A DNA stretch of 64,000 nt. Source: Halococcus sediminicola. Lineage in GTDB: Archaea > Halobacteriota > Halobacteria > Halobacteriales > Halococcaceae. Every line of letters begins with the position of its first letter. Within the stretch, counting starts at the first letter, position 1. The notes beneath the pieces are model-generated. The model was not told the DNA's origin, did not search any database, and was given only the letters and a program-made list of their open reading frames with translations. The translations under genes were made by a program, and so were the position numbers. Below are positions 1 to 8,177 of this stretch, one piece after another. The stretch covers positions 372,001 through 436,000 of the forward strand of contig NZ_BBMP01000022.1 in NCBI RefSeq assembly GCF_000755245.1, in the 5' to 3' direction.

Positions 1-1
1 C

Positions 2-160
2 CCGCACGCGATGTTCGGGCGGTGGAACGACAGCTCGCTGCGAGTGGAGCCGGCGCTGGCCGAACATCACGGAACCGAGACGACGGCCCGTCGAAACGAG
101 CGGCTGGACCACGGACGGGAGTTCGCGCCCGCCGCAGCGGTCCGCTGTCGTCACTCCTGA
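2..160 (+). CDS. 3' end of an unidentified gene (cut by window edge)
   Basis: An open frame enters from the window edge and stops with TGA at 158-160, giving the last 52 residues of a protein. They are rich in Glu, Arg and His and include RWNDSSLRVEP and EHHGTETTARR. Base composition fits haloarchaeal coding DNA, and the frame is the only long open one that ends here. I do not recognise the family from this tail. The start and most of the gene lie outside the window, so function cannot be inferred. Confidence 0.4.
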   Translation, partial: PHAMFGRWNDSSLRVEPALAEHHGTETTARRNERLDHGREFAPAAAVRCRHS

Positions 161-615
161 CGGCGTCGCGGTCCGACCCGCCCGCATCACTCGATAATCC
201 ACACAAAGCTTATGCTCTCAGAGCGCCAACTACTGGTTGGAGCGCGGCGCGCTCCCCGGACAGCGGGGTTCCGTTGCGTGGCATCACCTGTAACTTTCCC
301 CTGCTGTCTTTTTCGACGAATCAGCGACGAGCGACACGACAGTCGACACGAAAACAGTTGTAGACGAATCGGTCAACGGGATGTAAACCACGCGAAGACG
401 GCCCGACTCTCTACGTTCTCGATGCGCACCAAAAATGGGCCGACGCGGATTTGAACCAGAGCAAGACGGTCGCGTTCGCTTCGCTCACGCGCTGCGACTT
501 GCAGGGCTCAAATCCGGTTGCGTTCACGTTTCGCTCCTCACGTCCGTTTTCCATGACTTCGCTTCGCTCCTCACGACGTTTCACTCGCTTTGTTCGTGAA
601 ACCGTCGCAGAAACG
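161..615. other. Non-coding stretch with tRNA-like remnant and hairpins
   Basis: I see no convincing gene in these 455 bases; short open frames here lack a haloarchaeal codon pattern. Base composition drops near 190-330, with a TATA-like AAGCTTATG at about 205-213 that leads into no credible frame. From 437 onward the DNA contains a copy of the 3' end of the neighbouring tRNA-Ile gene. It is followed by TCGC/GCGA-rich inverted repeats (about 470-500) and an inverted CTCAAATCC segment (508-516) that mirrors GGATTTGA. Confidence 0.55.
437..457 (-). pseudogene. tRNA-Ile 3'-end fragment
   Basis: These 21 bases match the acceptor and T-arm 3' end of the intact tRNA-Ile at 617-637, with one mismatch (G for A at 442). 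The match stops abruptly at 457, so no D-arm or anticodon arm is present. Partial tRNA 3' ends of this kind are typical attachment-site scars left by integrative elements that target tRNA genes. No integrase gene is visible in this window, so the origin is inference. Confidence 0.5.
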
Positions 616-689
616 TGGGCCAACGCGGATTTGAACCGCGGACCTCCCGGTTATCAGCCGAGCGCTCAACCTAACTGAGCTATTGGCCC
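616..689 (-). tRNA. tRNA-Ile (GAT)
   Basis: Read on the minus strand this folds as a cloverleaf: a GGGCCAA/TTGGCCC acceptor stem, a GCTC/GAGC D-stem, an anticodon stem around CTGATAA with anticodon GAT, and a T-arm CGCGG-TTCAAAT-CCGCG. The discriminator base is A. No intron is present and the CCA end is not encoded. The anticodon stem has one G-U pair. FxsA ends about 50 bases upstream on the same strand. Confidence 0.96.
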
Positions 690-738
690 GACACTCGCCG
701 TTGCTCCCATCCGCTTGTAAGCGTTTCTTTTCGAGCTC

Positions 739-1239
739 TCACTCCCGGCTCGGGTCGCCGTCCGGGTCGTGGACCTCGTAGCTCTCGGCATCGACGTCGT
801 AGGTGTCCTCCTCGTCGGGGAAGCCGCCACCGTAGGCGACGCCGCTGGCGATCCCGCCCATCTTCCGGTCGAGGTACGGGATCACGAGCCATCGCTTGAT
901 CGCCTTACGGACGGGCCAGCGCGTCACCGGCACGACCAGCACCAACCCGACGAGGTCGGTCACCAGCCCCGGCGTGAGCAAGAACGCGCCCGCGGCGATG
1001 AGCAACCCGCCGTCGAGCAGTTCGTCGCCCGGCAGCGAGCCACGCTGGATCTGGCTCTGGATCTTCTGAGCCGTGTGGCGGCCCTCGGCGCGGACGAGTA
1101 ACATTCCGATGAGCGCCGTGAGCACGACCAGCGCCACCGCCCCGACCCAACCGAGCGGCGTCTGCGTCGCCACCGCGACGAGCACCACCATGTCGAACAG
1201 CGGGATCAAAAGGAGCAATCCGAGTATCCGGAGCAGCAT
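739..1239 (-). CDS. fxsA: FxsA family membrane protein
   Basis: The product is 166 residues. The N-terminal half carries hydrophobic segments at about residues 1-20, 28-50 and 78-105, and the tail is acidic and charged. The pattern (short loop with EGRHTAQKIQSQIQRG, then a GGLLIAAGAFLLTPGLVTD segment) is characteristic of the FxsA family. That family is named for suppression of phage T7 exclusion in E. coli; its biochemical role is unknown. The ATG is preceded by an A/T-poor but plausible TATA region about 27 bases upstream. The gene is divergent from the TrmB-like regulator. Confidence 0.88.
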   Translation of the reverse strand: MLLRILGLLLLIPLFDMVVLVAVATQTPLGWVGAVALVVLTALIGMLLVRAEGRHTAQKIQSQIQRGSLPGDELLDGGLLIAAGAFLLTPGLVTDLVGLVLVVPVTRWPVRKAIKRWLVIPYLDRKMGGIASGVAYGGGFPDEEDTYDVDAESYEVHDPDGDPSRE

Positions 1240-1358
1240 GGCTCACCTACTGGTCGCGCACGCAAAACCCTTTCCTGACGGGCGTGATCGAATCGTTCCG
1301 TGGCCTCACGTGATGAACTCCCGATGAGTTTATTGTGGTGGGATGGGACAGGGAGACA

Positions 1359-2165
1359 ATGGCGGACCTCAGCGACCTCGGTCTCTCCGAGTACGAGGCA
1401 CGCGTCTATCGGGCGCTGCTCGACACCGGTCCAACGACCGCAAAGGAGCTGTCCCGCGCCAGCGGCGTGCCGATGGGTCGCATCTACGACGTGCTCGCGA
1501 GCATCGAGACCCACAGCCTGATACGGTCACAGGACGCCTCCCGGCCCAAGAAGTATGTCGCGGTCGAGCCGGAGACGGCCCTCTCGCGGCTGCTCGAGGA
1601 TCGCCGGCGCGAACTCGACGCCAGAGCCGACCAGTACGAACAAGTCGTCGAGGAACTCGTGAGCGAACTCGACGCCACCCAGCGGACCGACGAGCGGTTC
1701 TGGACGGCTGCGGTCGGGCCCGCCGAGACCATCGACCTGCTTGAAGAGCGCATCGCGGCCGCCGACGACAGCGTGGTAATGGTCGCGGCGGCGCTGTCGG
1801 CACAGTTCGACACGGACGCGGTCGGCAACCGCGTCGCCGAGCGGCTGAACGCGGCCATCGAGCGCGGCGTCGACGTCTCACTGCTGATGCGCCCCGAACT
1901 CGTCGCGGCACTGCCCGAAACGGTCGGCGAGCGCTACGTGAACGCGCTCTCGCCACACGAACGGTTCAGCACGCGCACGAGCGAGACTGTCGAGCGCACG
2001 TTCACGATGATCGACGGTGTCGAGACTTGTATCGAGGTGCCACACCCGCTCGACAGCACGCAGTTGTTCGCGATGATCGACATCAAAGACCGGTCGTTCG
2101 CCGCCGACATCACCCGCGAGTTCGAACCGCGCTGGGAGCAGGCCGAACCGCTCGAACTGGGCTAG
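1359..2165 (+). CDS. TrmB family transcriptional regulator
   Basis: This 268-residue protein begins with the TrmB-type winged helix-turn-helix ([15 protein letters not shown], then a recognition segment with [15 protein letters not shown] at about residues 35-55). A heptad-like linker follows ([19 protein letters not shown]), then a phospholipase-D-like effector region. TrmB proteins in haloarchaea often act as global or sugar regulators. The ATG at 1359 is chosen over an in-frame GTG at 1335 because a TTTATT box lies at 1329-1334, right for a leaderless message. Its stop overlaps the convergent mptA stop by 4 bases. The effector is not identified. Confidence 0.88.
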   Translation: MADLSDLGLSEYEARVYRALLDTGPTTAKELSRASGVPMGRIYDVLASIETHSLIRSQDASRPKKYVAVEPETALSRLLEDRRRELDARADQYEQVVEELVSELDATQRTDERFWTAAVGPAETIDLLEERIAAADDSVVMVAAALSAQFDTDAVGNRVAERLNAAIERGVDVSLLMRPELVAALPETVGERYVNALSPHERFSTRTSETVERTFTMIDGVETCIEVPHPLDSTQLFAMIDIKDRSFAADITREFEPRWEQAEPLELG

Positions 2166-3106
2166 TCGTCGGCCGGAACCGTATCGTCGAGTTCGGAGCG
2201 GAGTTGGCCGACGGTCGCAACGCGCTCGGCGTGGGCGTTGTGCTGGTGGATCGATTCGTCGTTCGACTGTTTCATCGTCACCACCGCCTCGTCCGCGAGG
2301 TCGGGGAACTCGCCCACGACGCCCTCGGCCATGTCGCGCACGCAGTCCTCGACGAACTTCGCGTTTTCGTGGGCGGCCTCGGTCATGTGGTCCTCGTCGG
2401 GGCGCTTGGCGAGGTTGTAAATACGGGCGCTCATCGAATCGCGTGCCACGTCGAGGAGGTCGTGAAAGTCGACTTCGGGCGCGCCGTCGCTCCGTATCCG
2501 GAGGGTCGCGTGCCCGCGCTGGGAGTGGCCGGCCTGTGGCACCTCCTCCAAGAACTGCTCGGTGGTCTCGTCGTCGACGCCCAACTCCGAAAGAGTATCG
2601 CGGGCGCGCGAGGCCGACATGCCCTGCGAGCACGGACAGACCGTCATGCCCGTGACTCTGGTACCGATCTCCTCGGTCGTTCCTTCCTCGGTCGCGCAGG
2701 CGCTGGCGATGATGGTCGCCGTTCCTTGGGTCTCCTTGTCGCTCGCGGGCGTCCGTTCGCGCGTGACGTACTCGGCTTCCATCTCGACCGTCGCCTCGGT
2801 CGTGTACTCGTGTTTGTCGAGCAGGCGCTCGGCGGCGTCGCCACAGACGTCCTCCACGCGATAGGCCGGTTCGGCGACGGCCGCCTCTAGGGTCTCGTCG
2901 ATGACCTCCATGTTCCGGCTCATGTCCGCGCCCTTGCGCCACGAGGGTAGGTCGACGAACACCTCGAAGGTCGCCATCAGGACGATGGGGCGCTTTTCCT
3001 CCCGACCGAGTTTGACGAGTTTCTCGACGTCGGTGACGCCGACGTGGTTGAGTCCCACAGTGACATCGGGCTTGGCGGCCTGTACGTCCGGCAGCTGCTG
3101 GCTCAT
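2162..3106 (-). CDS. mptA: GTP cyclohydrolase MptA (FolE2 type)
   Basis: This enzyme opens GTP at the first step of pterin synthesis; in haloarchaea it also feeds the preQ0/archaeosine pathway. The 314 residues match the COG1469 (FolE2/MptA) family. An early [12 protein letters not shown] segment (about 54-65) is followed by a [14 protein letters not shown] block with Cys157 and Cys159 in the metal-binding/catalytic area, and a [10 protein letters not shown] segment. The protein is not the canonical FolE type. It converges with the TrmB-like gene. A queuosine-precursor-type transporter lies at 43649-44362, but the two are not clustered. Confidence 0.93.
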   Translation of the reverse strand: MSQQLPDVQAAKPDVTVGLNHVGVTDVEKLVKLGREEKRPIVLMATFEVFVDLPSWRKGADMSRNMEVIDETLEAAVAEPAYRVEDVCGDAAERLLDKHEYTTEATVEMEAEYVTRERTPASDKETQGTATIIASACATEEGTTEEIGTRVTGMTVCPCSQGMSASRARDTLSELGVDDETTEQFLEEVPQAGHSQRGHATLRIRSDGAPEVDFHDLLDVARDSMSARIYNLAKRPDEDHMTEAAHENAKFVEDCVRDMAEGVVGEFPDLADEAVVTMKQSNDESIHQHNAHAERVATVGQLRSELDDTVPADD

Positions 3107-3166
3107 TCGGCTGTTCGTTGGTGCTCCTCCCCGTTACACCTTGCGAAAGTCTCCCAGTAACGCGCG

Positions 3167-3991
3167 TCAGTCGAGTTTGTCGAGCGCGCTGAAGAACTCC
3201 AGCGGCGGGCCAGCAATACGGGTCGGTTCGTCGGCGGCACTCACCGTGACCGTCGCGGGTGCGTCGAGCGGGGCGCGGGTGCGGCCGTCGGCGACGACCA
3301 CCGTGTCGCCGTCGGCGGCAGAGATGACGATCTCGCTGTCGCGGGCGACGACCAGCGGTGGCATTGGATCGGTCGCAGCCATGTCCGTGACGACGAGCGC
3401 CGGCACGTCGGGATGGACCAGCGGGCCGCCCTCGCTCAAGTTGTAGGCCGTGCTTCCGGTTTGTGTGGCGACGAGCACGCCGTCGGCATGGCTATCGAGA
3501 TACTCGCTGCCGTCGATCTCGACGGTGAACGCCGCGCCGCGACCGGGACCGGGACCGCGCTGCCCCATCACGACGATTTCGTTGAGCGCGAGCGGCAGCG
3601 AGACGTCCTCGCCAGCGACGCGCAGTCGGGGTACGGTCCGGGTCCGTGGCTCGCCCGCGCGCTCGATGTGGTCGAGTTCGCGCGTGAGTTCGGCGAGCGC
3701 GTCGGCCGGCGAGGTCGCGTTGAGGAAGCCGACCTCACCGAGGTTGACCCCCATGATCGGCGTCGTGCCGACCTCGCGGGCGGTGAACAAGAAGGTGCCG
3801 TCGCCGCCGATGGAGAGCACGAGCGTGCAGTCGCCCATCTCTGCGACGGGGTAGCCATCGACCGCGAGCACGTCGGCGGTCGCCTCGTCGAGCCACACCT
3901 CGGCATCCGACTCGCGGAGGTGTTCGCGGACCTCGGCGGCGAGCGTGGCCGCCCGCTCGTTGCCTCGCCGGGCGACGATACCGACCCTCAT
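3167..3991 (-). CDS. nadK: NAD kinase
   Basis: The 274-residue product should phosphorylate NAD to NADP with ATP or polyphosphate. The diagnostic GGDGTF motif is at residues 62-67, followed by the NLGEVGFL block and the substrate-binding GSTAYNLSEGGPLVHP block. The ATG at 3991 is preferred to an upstream in-frame GTG because MRVGIVARRG matches the family N-terminus. The C-terminal tail ends FFSALDKLD, as is common in haloarchaeal orthologues. Upstream lies a long non-coding stretch holding dispersed-element copy A and tRNA-Arg. Confidence 0.94.
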   Translation of the reverse strand: MRVGIVARRGNERAATLAAEVREHLRESDAEVWLDEATADVLAVDGYPVAEMGDCTLVLSIGGDGTFLFTAREVGTTPIMGVNLGEVGFLNATSPADALAELTRELDHIERAGEPRTRTVPRLRVAGEDVSLPLALNEIVVMGQRGPGPGRGAAFTVEIDGSEYLDSHADGVLVATQTGSTAYNLSEGGPLVHPDVPALVVTDMAATDPMPPLVVARDSEIVISAADGDTVVVADGRTRAPLDAPATVTVSAADEPTRIAGPPLEFFSALDKLD

Positions 3992-4081
3992 CGCCCCTCT
4001 TTCACCCCCCGCGAGCAAAAAGCGCGTGGTCCGTCCGCGCCGTGGGCGGTGGCCGCCGGGCGGTAGTGGGAGCAGTGGGGT

Positions 4082-4378
4082 GCCTGGCGGATGAAGGGCG
4101 AGGGGCGTGGCACGAGCAGTGGGCGGCGCTCGCTACGCTTGCGCCGCCAAGCGAACGGGGAGCGGAGCGACCCGTGAGCGGAGTGAGTGCCGCGACCGAA
4201 GGGAGTGCGCCGAGGGCTTCAGCGGTGCTGTGCGGTCGGCGGTTGCGGAGGCAGTGCGGGAGCGTCAGCATCCGCGCGAGTGGAGCGAGCGCGGAGCGCG
4301 AGTGAGCGGGACGTTTTTAGCGTAGCTTTTTGCGAGGAGTGGTTCGCGCGAAGCGCGAACCCGAAGAAGTAAAAAGGT
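4082..4378 (+). repeat. Dispersed intergenic element, copy A (long form)
   Basis: This gene-free stretch shares with 39198-39410 a GGATGAAGGGCGAG segment, then GAGGGCTTC, GTGCTGTGCGG, AGCATCCG and AGTGAGCGGG segments in the same order. The core at 4313-4332 reads GTTTTTAGCGTAGCTTTTTG. A perfect 9-bp stem follows (4341-4349 with 4353-4361, loop GAA), then an A-tract at 4370-4375. It lies just downstream of tRNA-Arg (minus strand), so the closing A-tract becomes a T-tract after the tRNA. Function is unproven; terminator or REP-like element are the leading options. Confidence 0.6.
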
Positions 4379-4382
4379 ACCA

Positions 4383-4457
4383 CGGGCACGGTGGGATTCG
4401 AACCCACGGCCGTCGGATTAGAAGTCCGACGCTCTATCCGGGCTGAGCTACGTGCCC
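4383..4457 (-). tRNA. tRNA-Arg (TCT)
   Basis: On the minus strand the sequence gives a complete cloverleaf: acceptor GGGCACG/CGTGCCC, D-stem GCTC/GAGC, anticodon stem TCGGA/TCCGA around loop CTTCTAA with anticodon TCT, and T-arm GTGGG-TTCGAAT-CCCAC. The discriminator base is G. It is intronless, with CCA not encoded. It is transcribed away from the UPF0200 gene, which starts 85 bases to the right. Confidence 0.96.
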
Positions 4458-4541
4458 TCTGGGGTGTCTGAGAGCGAGTGGTTCAAAAGCAATTGGGTCC
4501 GGTGCGGAGCGTTTAACAGCGATTCCATCCTTCATCCTGCA

Positions 4542-5093
4542 ATGAGCGTCATCGGTATCGTCGGCTTGCCCGGCAGCGGCAAGAGCGAGGCCGCCGCCGT
4601 CGCCCGCGAGATGGGAATTCCGGTCGTGACGATGGGCGACGTCATCAGGGAGGCTTGCCGCGAGCGTGGTCTCGACCCCGCCGAACACCACGGCCGCGTG
4701 GCGCAGGCGCTCCGCGAGGAGAGTGGCCAAGGAGCCATCGCCGAGCGGTCGCTACCGGTCATCGAGCGCGAACTCGACAGCTCTTCGACGGTGCTCGTCG
4801 ACGGCATCCGTTCGGGCGTCGAGGTCGAGCGCTTCGAGGAGCGCTTCGGCGAAGGGTTCTCGCTCGTCGCCATCGAAGCCCCCTTCGAGACCCGCGCCGA
4901 GCGCGTCGACGCGCGGGGTCGGGACGCCGCGAGCGCCGACGGCGGCGAGAGTCTCCAAGCCCGCGACGAGCGCGAGCTGGGCTTCGGGATGGATGTGGCC
5001 ATCGAGCACGCCGACAGACGGATCGCAAACACCGACTCGCTCGAAGCGTTTCAGGACCGTATCCGAACGCTGCTCGCGGAGGAAGGGAGATGA
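4542..5093 (+). CDS. UPF0200 family P-loop NTPase (nucleotide/dephospho-CoA kinase-like)
   Basis: The 183-residue protein opens with a Walker A motif, GLPGSGKSEAA (residues 7-17), followed by a TMGDVIRE segment like those of adenylate and dephospho-CoA kinases. A late RDERELGFGMDVAI block is typical of the archaeal UPF0200 family. Its substrate is unknown. The ATG at 4542 is preceded by GTTTAA at 4511-4516, fitting a leaderless start; an earlier in-frame start would overlap the tRNA-Arg gene. Its stop overlaps the UPF0201 start (ATGA), so the two are translationally coupled. Confidence 0.87.
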   Translation: MSVIGIVGLPGSGKSEAAAVAREMGIPVVTMGDVIREACRERGLDPAEHHGRVAQALREESGQGAIAERSLPVIERELDSSSTVLVDGIRSGVEVERFEERFGEGFSLVAIEAPFETRAERVDARGRDAASADGGESLQARDERELGFGMDVAIEHADRRIANTDSLEAFQDRIRTLLAEEGR

Positions 5094-5503
5094 TGTACCG
5101 TATCGACGTCGAGGTCGTCGCACCGGTCAACGACACCGAGGTCACCGAGCGGGTCGTGACCGCCGTCGAGAACCTCGTTCCGGGTGCGGATATCGAGCGC
5201 GCGCCCGGCGAGGTGCGCGCCGAAACCCACAGTCTCGACCACTTCTCCGAACTGCTCCACGAGCAGGAGATCCTCGACAGCGCCCGCGGCGAGTTCTTCG
5301 ACGGTCGTCGGGGCGACACGGTGAGCGTCGCGCTGAAGAAACAGGCCGCCTTCGAGGGTGTCGTCAACTTCGCGGTCGGCGAGCCGGACGAACTCGGGGA
5401 CATCCACCTTCGAGTACGGGTCCACGAGCCGAGCGTCGAGGAGTACGTCAATCACGTCGCGCCGCCGACCGAGGACGGACGGCCCATCAGCGACCGTCAG
5501 TAG
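5090..5503 (+). CDS. UPF0201 family protein (COG1325)
   Basis: The 137-residue protein has an N-terminal MYRIDVEVVAPVNDTE strand, a Leu/Glu-rich helical middle and a C-terminal half containing GDIHLRVRV. This matches the archaeal UPF0201 family, sometimes described as an RNA-binding exosome-associated protein. Two ATG codons (5090 and 5093) are possible; the first overlaps the previous stop as ATGA. UPF0200 and UPF0201 are commonly adjacent in haloarchaea, hinting at a shared role that is not known. The 3' end overlaps the convergent molybdoenzyme gene by 17 bases. Confidence 0.85.
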   Translation: MMYRIDVEVVAPVNDTEVTERVVTAVENLVPGADIERAPGEVRAETHSLDHFSELLHEQEILDSARGEFFDGRRGDTVSVALKKQAAFEGVVNFAVGEPDELGDIHLRVRVHEPSVEEYVNHVAPPTEDGRPISDRQ

Positions 5504-6563
5504 CCCGCTCGTCGAAACCGCTCACGAAGATCGCCAGCCACTCGCTCGTGTCACGGTGCTGGCTGACCTCGATTCCCTCGACCCACTTCACCCACTGGAA
5601 GCCGCGCCGGCCGGGCGCGACCAGTCTGAGCGGGAAGCCGTGCCCATGTGAAAGGCGTTCGCCATCGGTGTGGGTCGCCAGCAGTGCGTCGCGAGCTTCC
5701 TCGATGGGGAGACTCCAGCGATAGCCCGTCACCGAGCGGAAGGAGACCCACTGGGCATCAGCGGAGGGTTCGACCGCGTCGAGGAGGTCGCCGACCCGCA
5801 GGCCGCGCCAGTCGTGGGTCGAGTACCAGCCACTGGTGCAGTCGAGCGTCGTCCGGTGCTCGCCATCGGGTTCGAGGTCCGCCGCGGTGAGCGCCAGTTC
5901 GCATTTGACCGCGCCGCCGACCCGAAGTTCCCAGTCATCGGGGTCGATGGGGTCCGGGTCGTCGGCGACCCAACTCGTCACCGGGAAGGCGTTGCCCGCG
6001 CCCGTGCCCTGCTCTTCGGAGCCGGTGAATCGCTGGTTGGTGGCGAGGCCGAACAGTCGATTGGCCCCGCGCTGGACGCGCCACGCGAGCGCGCCGAAGC
6101 CGACGACCGCGAGCGACGCGATGGCCGTGCGCCGGCCCTCGAAATCACTCGTGGAGGGGAGGCGAACGCGGCCACGGAGATGGACGAGGAGCACGGGAAC
6201 CACGAGCACGCCGAGGGCCATGTGGACGAACAGGAGCAGCCACGGGCCGAGCATCGGCGTCGCGCCCGACGTCCAGACGAGACCGGTAGCGAGCGCCGCG
6301 AGCGCGAGGATCGTCAGCAGGATGGACAACGGCGTTTCGCGGGTCCACGCCGCCCGGTTGGTCACCCGCGGGCGTACGCGCCGGAGTTTCCAGACGAGGA
6401 GGAGAACGAGCGCCAGCCCACCCATCCCGTGGAGGACGAACACGACCGCGTCGCCGGGCCGCCCCGAGACGAGGCTCAGCAGGCCGGTGGCGACCGCGAA
6501 ACTCACAGTGACGAGTATCGACAAGTCGACCAGCCGTGGCGGGAGTTCGAGACGCGATACCAC
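5487..6563 (-). CDS. Membrane-anchored sulfite oxidase-like molybdopterin oxidoreductase
   Basis: The 358-residue protein starts with about four transmembrane helices (residues 8-140), including GMGGLALVLLLVWKLRRVRP and a second His-bearing helix (FVHMALGVLVVPV) like cytochrome b561-type anchors. A sulfite-oxidase-type molybdopterin domain follows, in which TLDCTSGWYSTHDWRG supplies the cysteine that coordinates molybdenum. The C-terminal region has the GYRWSLPIEEA and HGFPLRLVAPGRRGFQWVKW blocks. The GTG at 6563 is chosen because upstream residues look non-coding and would overlap the nuclease gene. Electron acceptor and substrate cannot be read from sequence. Confidence 0.8.
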   Translation of the reverse strand: MVSRLELPPRLVDLSILVTVSFAVATGLLSLVSGRPGDAVVFVLHGMGGLALVLLLVWKLRRVRPRVTNRAAWTRETPLSILLTILALAALATGLVWTSGATPMLGPWLLLFVHMALGVLVVPVLLVHLRGRVRLPSTSDFEGRRTAIASLAVVGFGALAWRVQRGANRLFGLATNQRFTGSEEQGTGAGNAFPVTSWVADDPDPIDPDDWELRVGGAVKCELALTAADLEPDGEHRTTLDCTSGWYSTHDWRGLRVGDLLDAVEPSADAQWVSFRSVTGYRWSLPIEEARDALLATHTDGERLSHGHGFPLRLVAPGRRGFQWVKWVEGIEVSQHRDTSEWLAIFVSGFDERATDGR

Positions 6564-6600
6564 ACCGCTCTTAGGACATCCAGCCGGTTGAGTGCTGCGC

Positions 6601-7572
6601 TCAGCCGTACGAGCGCCGCGCGACGACCGCTCCGGTGGCATCCTCGACGATGACGGTGTCGCCGTCGTTGTTCCAGACCGCGCTCGTCAGCCCCCAGTAG
6701 CGGTCGGTTTTCGTGTCGGTTCCGCGGCCCGTGTGCAGCGTGAGGCGCTCGCCGGGTGCGAGGGCGCTCCCGTCCGGAAACGAGTAGGTGTGGCCTGCCT
6801 CGTCGCGGACCGTCCAGTCCGAGAGGGCGAGCACGTTCGTTCCACGGTTCTCGAACGTCACCGTCTCCTCGTCGAGGTTCGCGTTGTCGTTGCCCGGCGC
6901 GTCGGCAGCGATTGTGGCGACCGCGAGTGGTCCGCCGTCGGAACCGGTCGTCGCAGTTCGTTGCGAGTCGCCCGCACACTCCCAGAGACCGGTATGTGTT
7001 CGCTGGGCGCGTGCTTCGGCTCGATAGAACCGTTCCTGATCCCGAAACTGGCTGTCGTAGACCCGTGCGTACCCCTCCTTCACGAGTCGGAAGTTGAGGT
7101 TCGAGCCGTCGTGGACGACGAACGCCAGCAGGCGGTCGTAGCGGCCACGGCCATCGCCCGCGAGTCGCACCGTCTCGCCGCCGACCGTTCGGCTCACGAA
7201 CGCGCTCGCTGCATCGCCCGCCTCGCCGAGGCAGGTCTCGCCGACGTCCGTATCCGGAACGCCCTCGTACTCGCTCGGGTTCTCGGCGACGTGGACTTCG
7301 GGCGTGTCGACGCCGAGCAGTCGAACCGTATCGGTCGAGCCGTTTCGATACTTGATTTCGAGCGTGTCGCCGTCGACGACGCGCGTGACGGTCACTCGAA
7401 CACCCGAACGCGCCGGGGTCGGCGCGGAGAGTCCCGCATCGGCGGTAACAGGAGAGTCGTTGATCGGAGTGTTTTCGACCGACTCGCCGACCGTTGCGGT
7501 GGTTGCCGGGTCGGCGGCCGTGCAGCCGGCGAGCACGAGGCAACCGACGAGCAGCCACGCGAGTCGGGCCAT
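6601..7572 (-). CDS. Secreted lipoprotein nuclease (SNase-like) with lamin-tail domain
   Basis: The 323-residue protein begins with a signal peptide ending in a lipobox (VLAGC, Cys17), so it is probably anchored outside the cell. A staphylococcal-nuclease fold follows (VVDGDTLEIKYRNG, VRLLGVDTPEV, GRGRYDRLLAFV), with the Asp and Arg residues expected for metal-dependent phosphodiester cleavage. The C-terminal third (VTFENRGTNVLALSDWTVRDEAG) is a lamin-tail domain, common on haloarchaeal secreted nucleases. Likely role: scavenging extracellular DNA or RNA. It lies 37 bases upstream of the molybdoenzyme on the same strand. Confidence 0.9.
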   Translation of the reverse strand: MARLAWLLVGCLVLAGCTAADPATTATVGESVENTPINDSPVTADAGLSAPTPARSGVRVTVTRVVDGDTLEIKYRNGSTDTVRLLGVDTPEVHVAENPSEYEGVPDTDVGETCLGEAGDAASAFVSRTVGGETVRLAGDGRGRYDRLLAFVVHDGSNLNFRLVKEGYARVYDSQFRDQERFYRAEARAQRTHTGLWECAGDSQRTATTGSDGGPLAVATIAADAPGNDNANLDEETVTFENRGTNVLALSDWTVRDEAGHTYSFPDGSALAPGERLTLHTGRGTDTKTDRYWGLTSAVWNNDGDTVIVEDATGAVVARRSYG

Positions 7573-7619
7573 ACACCCACGAGCACGCCCGTCGTTCTAA
7601 ATCCCGACGGTTCGAGCGC

Positions 7620-8177
7620 TCAGACCACGACCCGCACGACGGCGAAGAGCACGAGCACACCCAATACATCCGAGACGTTCGTCACGACGGGAATCACCAC
7701 GTCGTCGGGATCGAGACCGAAGCGGTAGGCGGCGTAGGTCGCGATCACGGTAACGAGCACGGCGAGCACGGCGAGAATCGCGCCGCTGGTGGTCGCAACC
7801 AGCAGGACGGTCGCCAGCGCGAGTCGTGTCCCGCCGAGCAGCGCCGACAGCGCCCACGCGCCGGCCCCCACCACCGGAAAGACGGTCAGCGAGAGGGCAA
7901 CGGTGGCGACGGCGTTGCCGGCGAGCATGTCGTCGGACGGGGAGAAATCGAGCCGTCCCAGATGAAAGGCCGTCGAGAGCCGTGCGGCGAGCACGCTGCC
8001 GAGGTTGCCCGCCGTGCCGATGGTCACCGGCACGAGCACGAGCAGCGACGGGTATCGAAAGAGCGTCGTCTGGAACGAACCGAGAACGAGACCGCTGCCG
8101 AGTTCGACCAGCGTGAGCGCGAGCAGCACGGGGAGCGTGGCCCGAGTTATCGCTCGAACGGTCCACTCGGTCGGCAC
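7620..8177 (-). CDS. MgtE-type magnesium/divalent cation channel half protein (second)
   Basis: The 185-residue membrane protein has five or so transmembrane helices and the MgtE/SLC41 domain signature (SLLVLVPVTIGTAGNLGSVLAARLSTAFHLG, then DPDDVVIPVVTNVSDVLGVLVLF). The Asp and Asn residues in the last helices line the ion path in MgtE. There is no N-terminal CBS or N domain, so gating by those domains is absent. It starts with GTG directly after the TGA of the preceding gene. Together the two genes likely form one heterodimeric transporter, with the domain that is duplicated in SLC41 split over two polypeptides. Confidence 0.85.
   Translation of the reverse strand: MPTEWTVRAITRATLPVLLALTLVELGSGLVLGSFQTTLFRYPSLLVLVPVTIGTAGNLGSVLAARLSTAFHLGRLDFSPSDDMLAGNAVATVALSLTVFPVVGAGAWALSALLGGTRLALATVLLVATTSGAILAVLAVLVTVIATYAAYRFGLDPDDVVIPVVTNVSDVLGVLVLFAVVRVVV

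Noticed and set aside
212-454. Possible gene behind the AAGCTTATG box near 205
   Set aside because: The frame has poor codon character, runs into the tRNA fragment, and shows no family resemblance.
4002-4271. Coding frames in the long gap upstream of tRNA-Arg
   Set aside because: Several short frames are open on both strands, but none resembles haloarchaeal protein, and the region matches the dispersed non-coding element at 39198.
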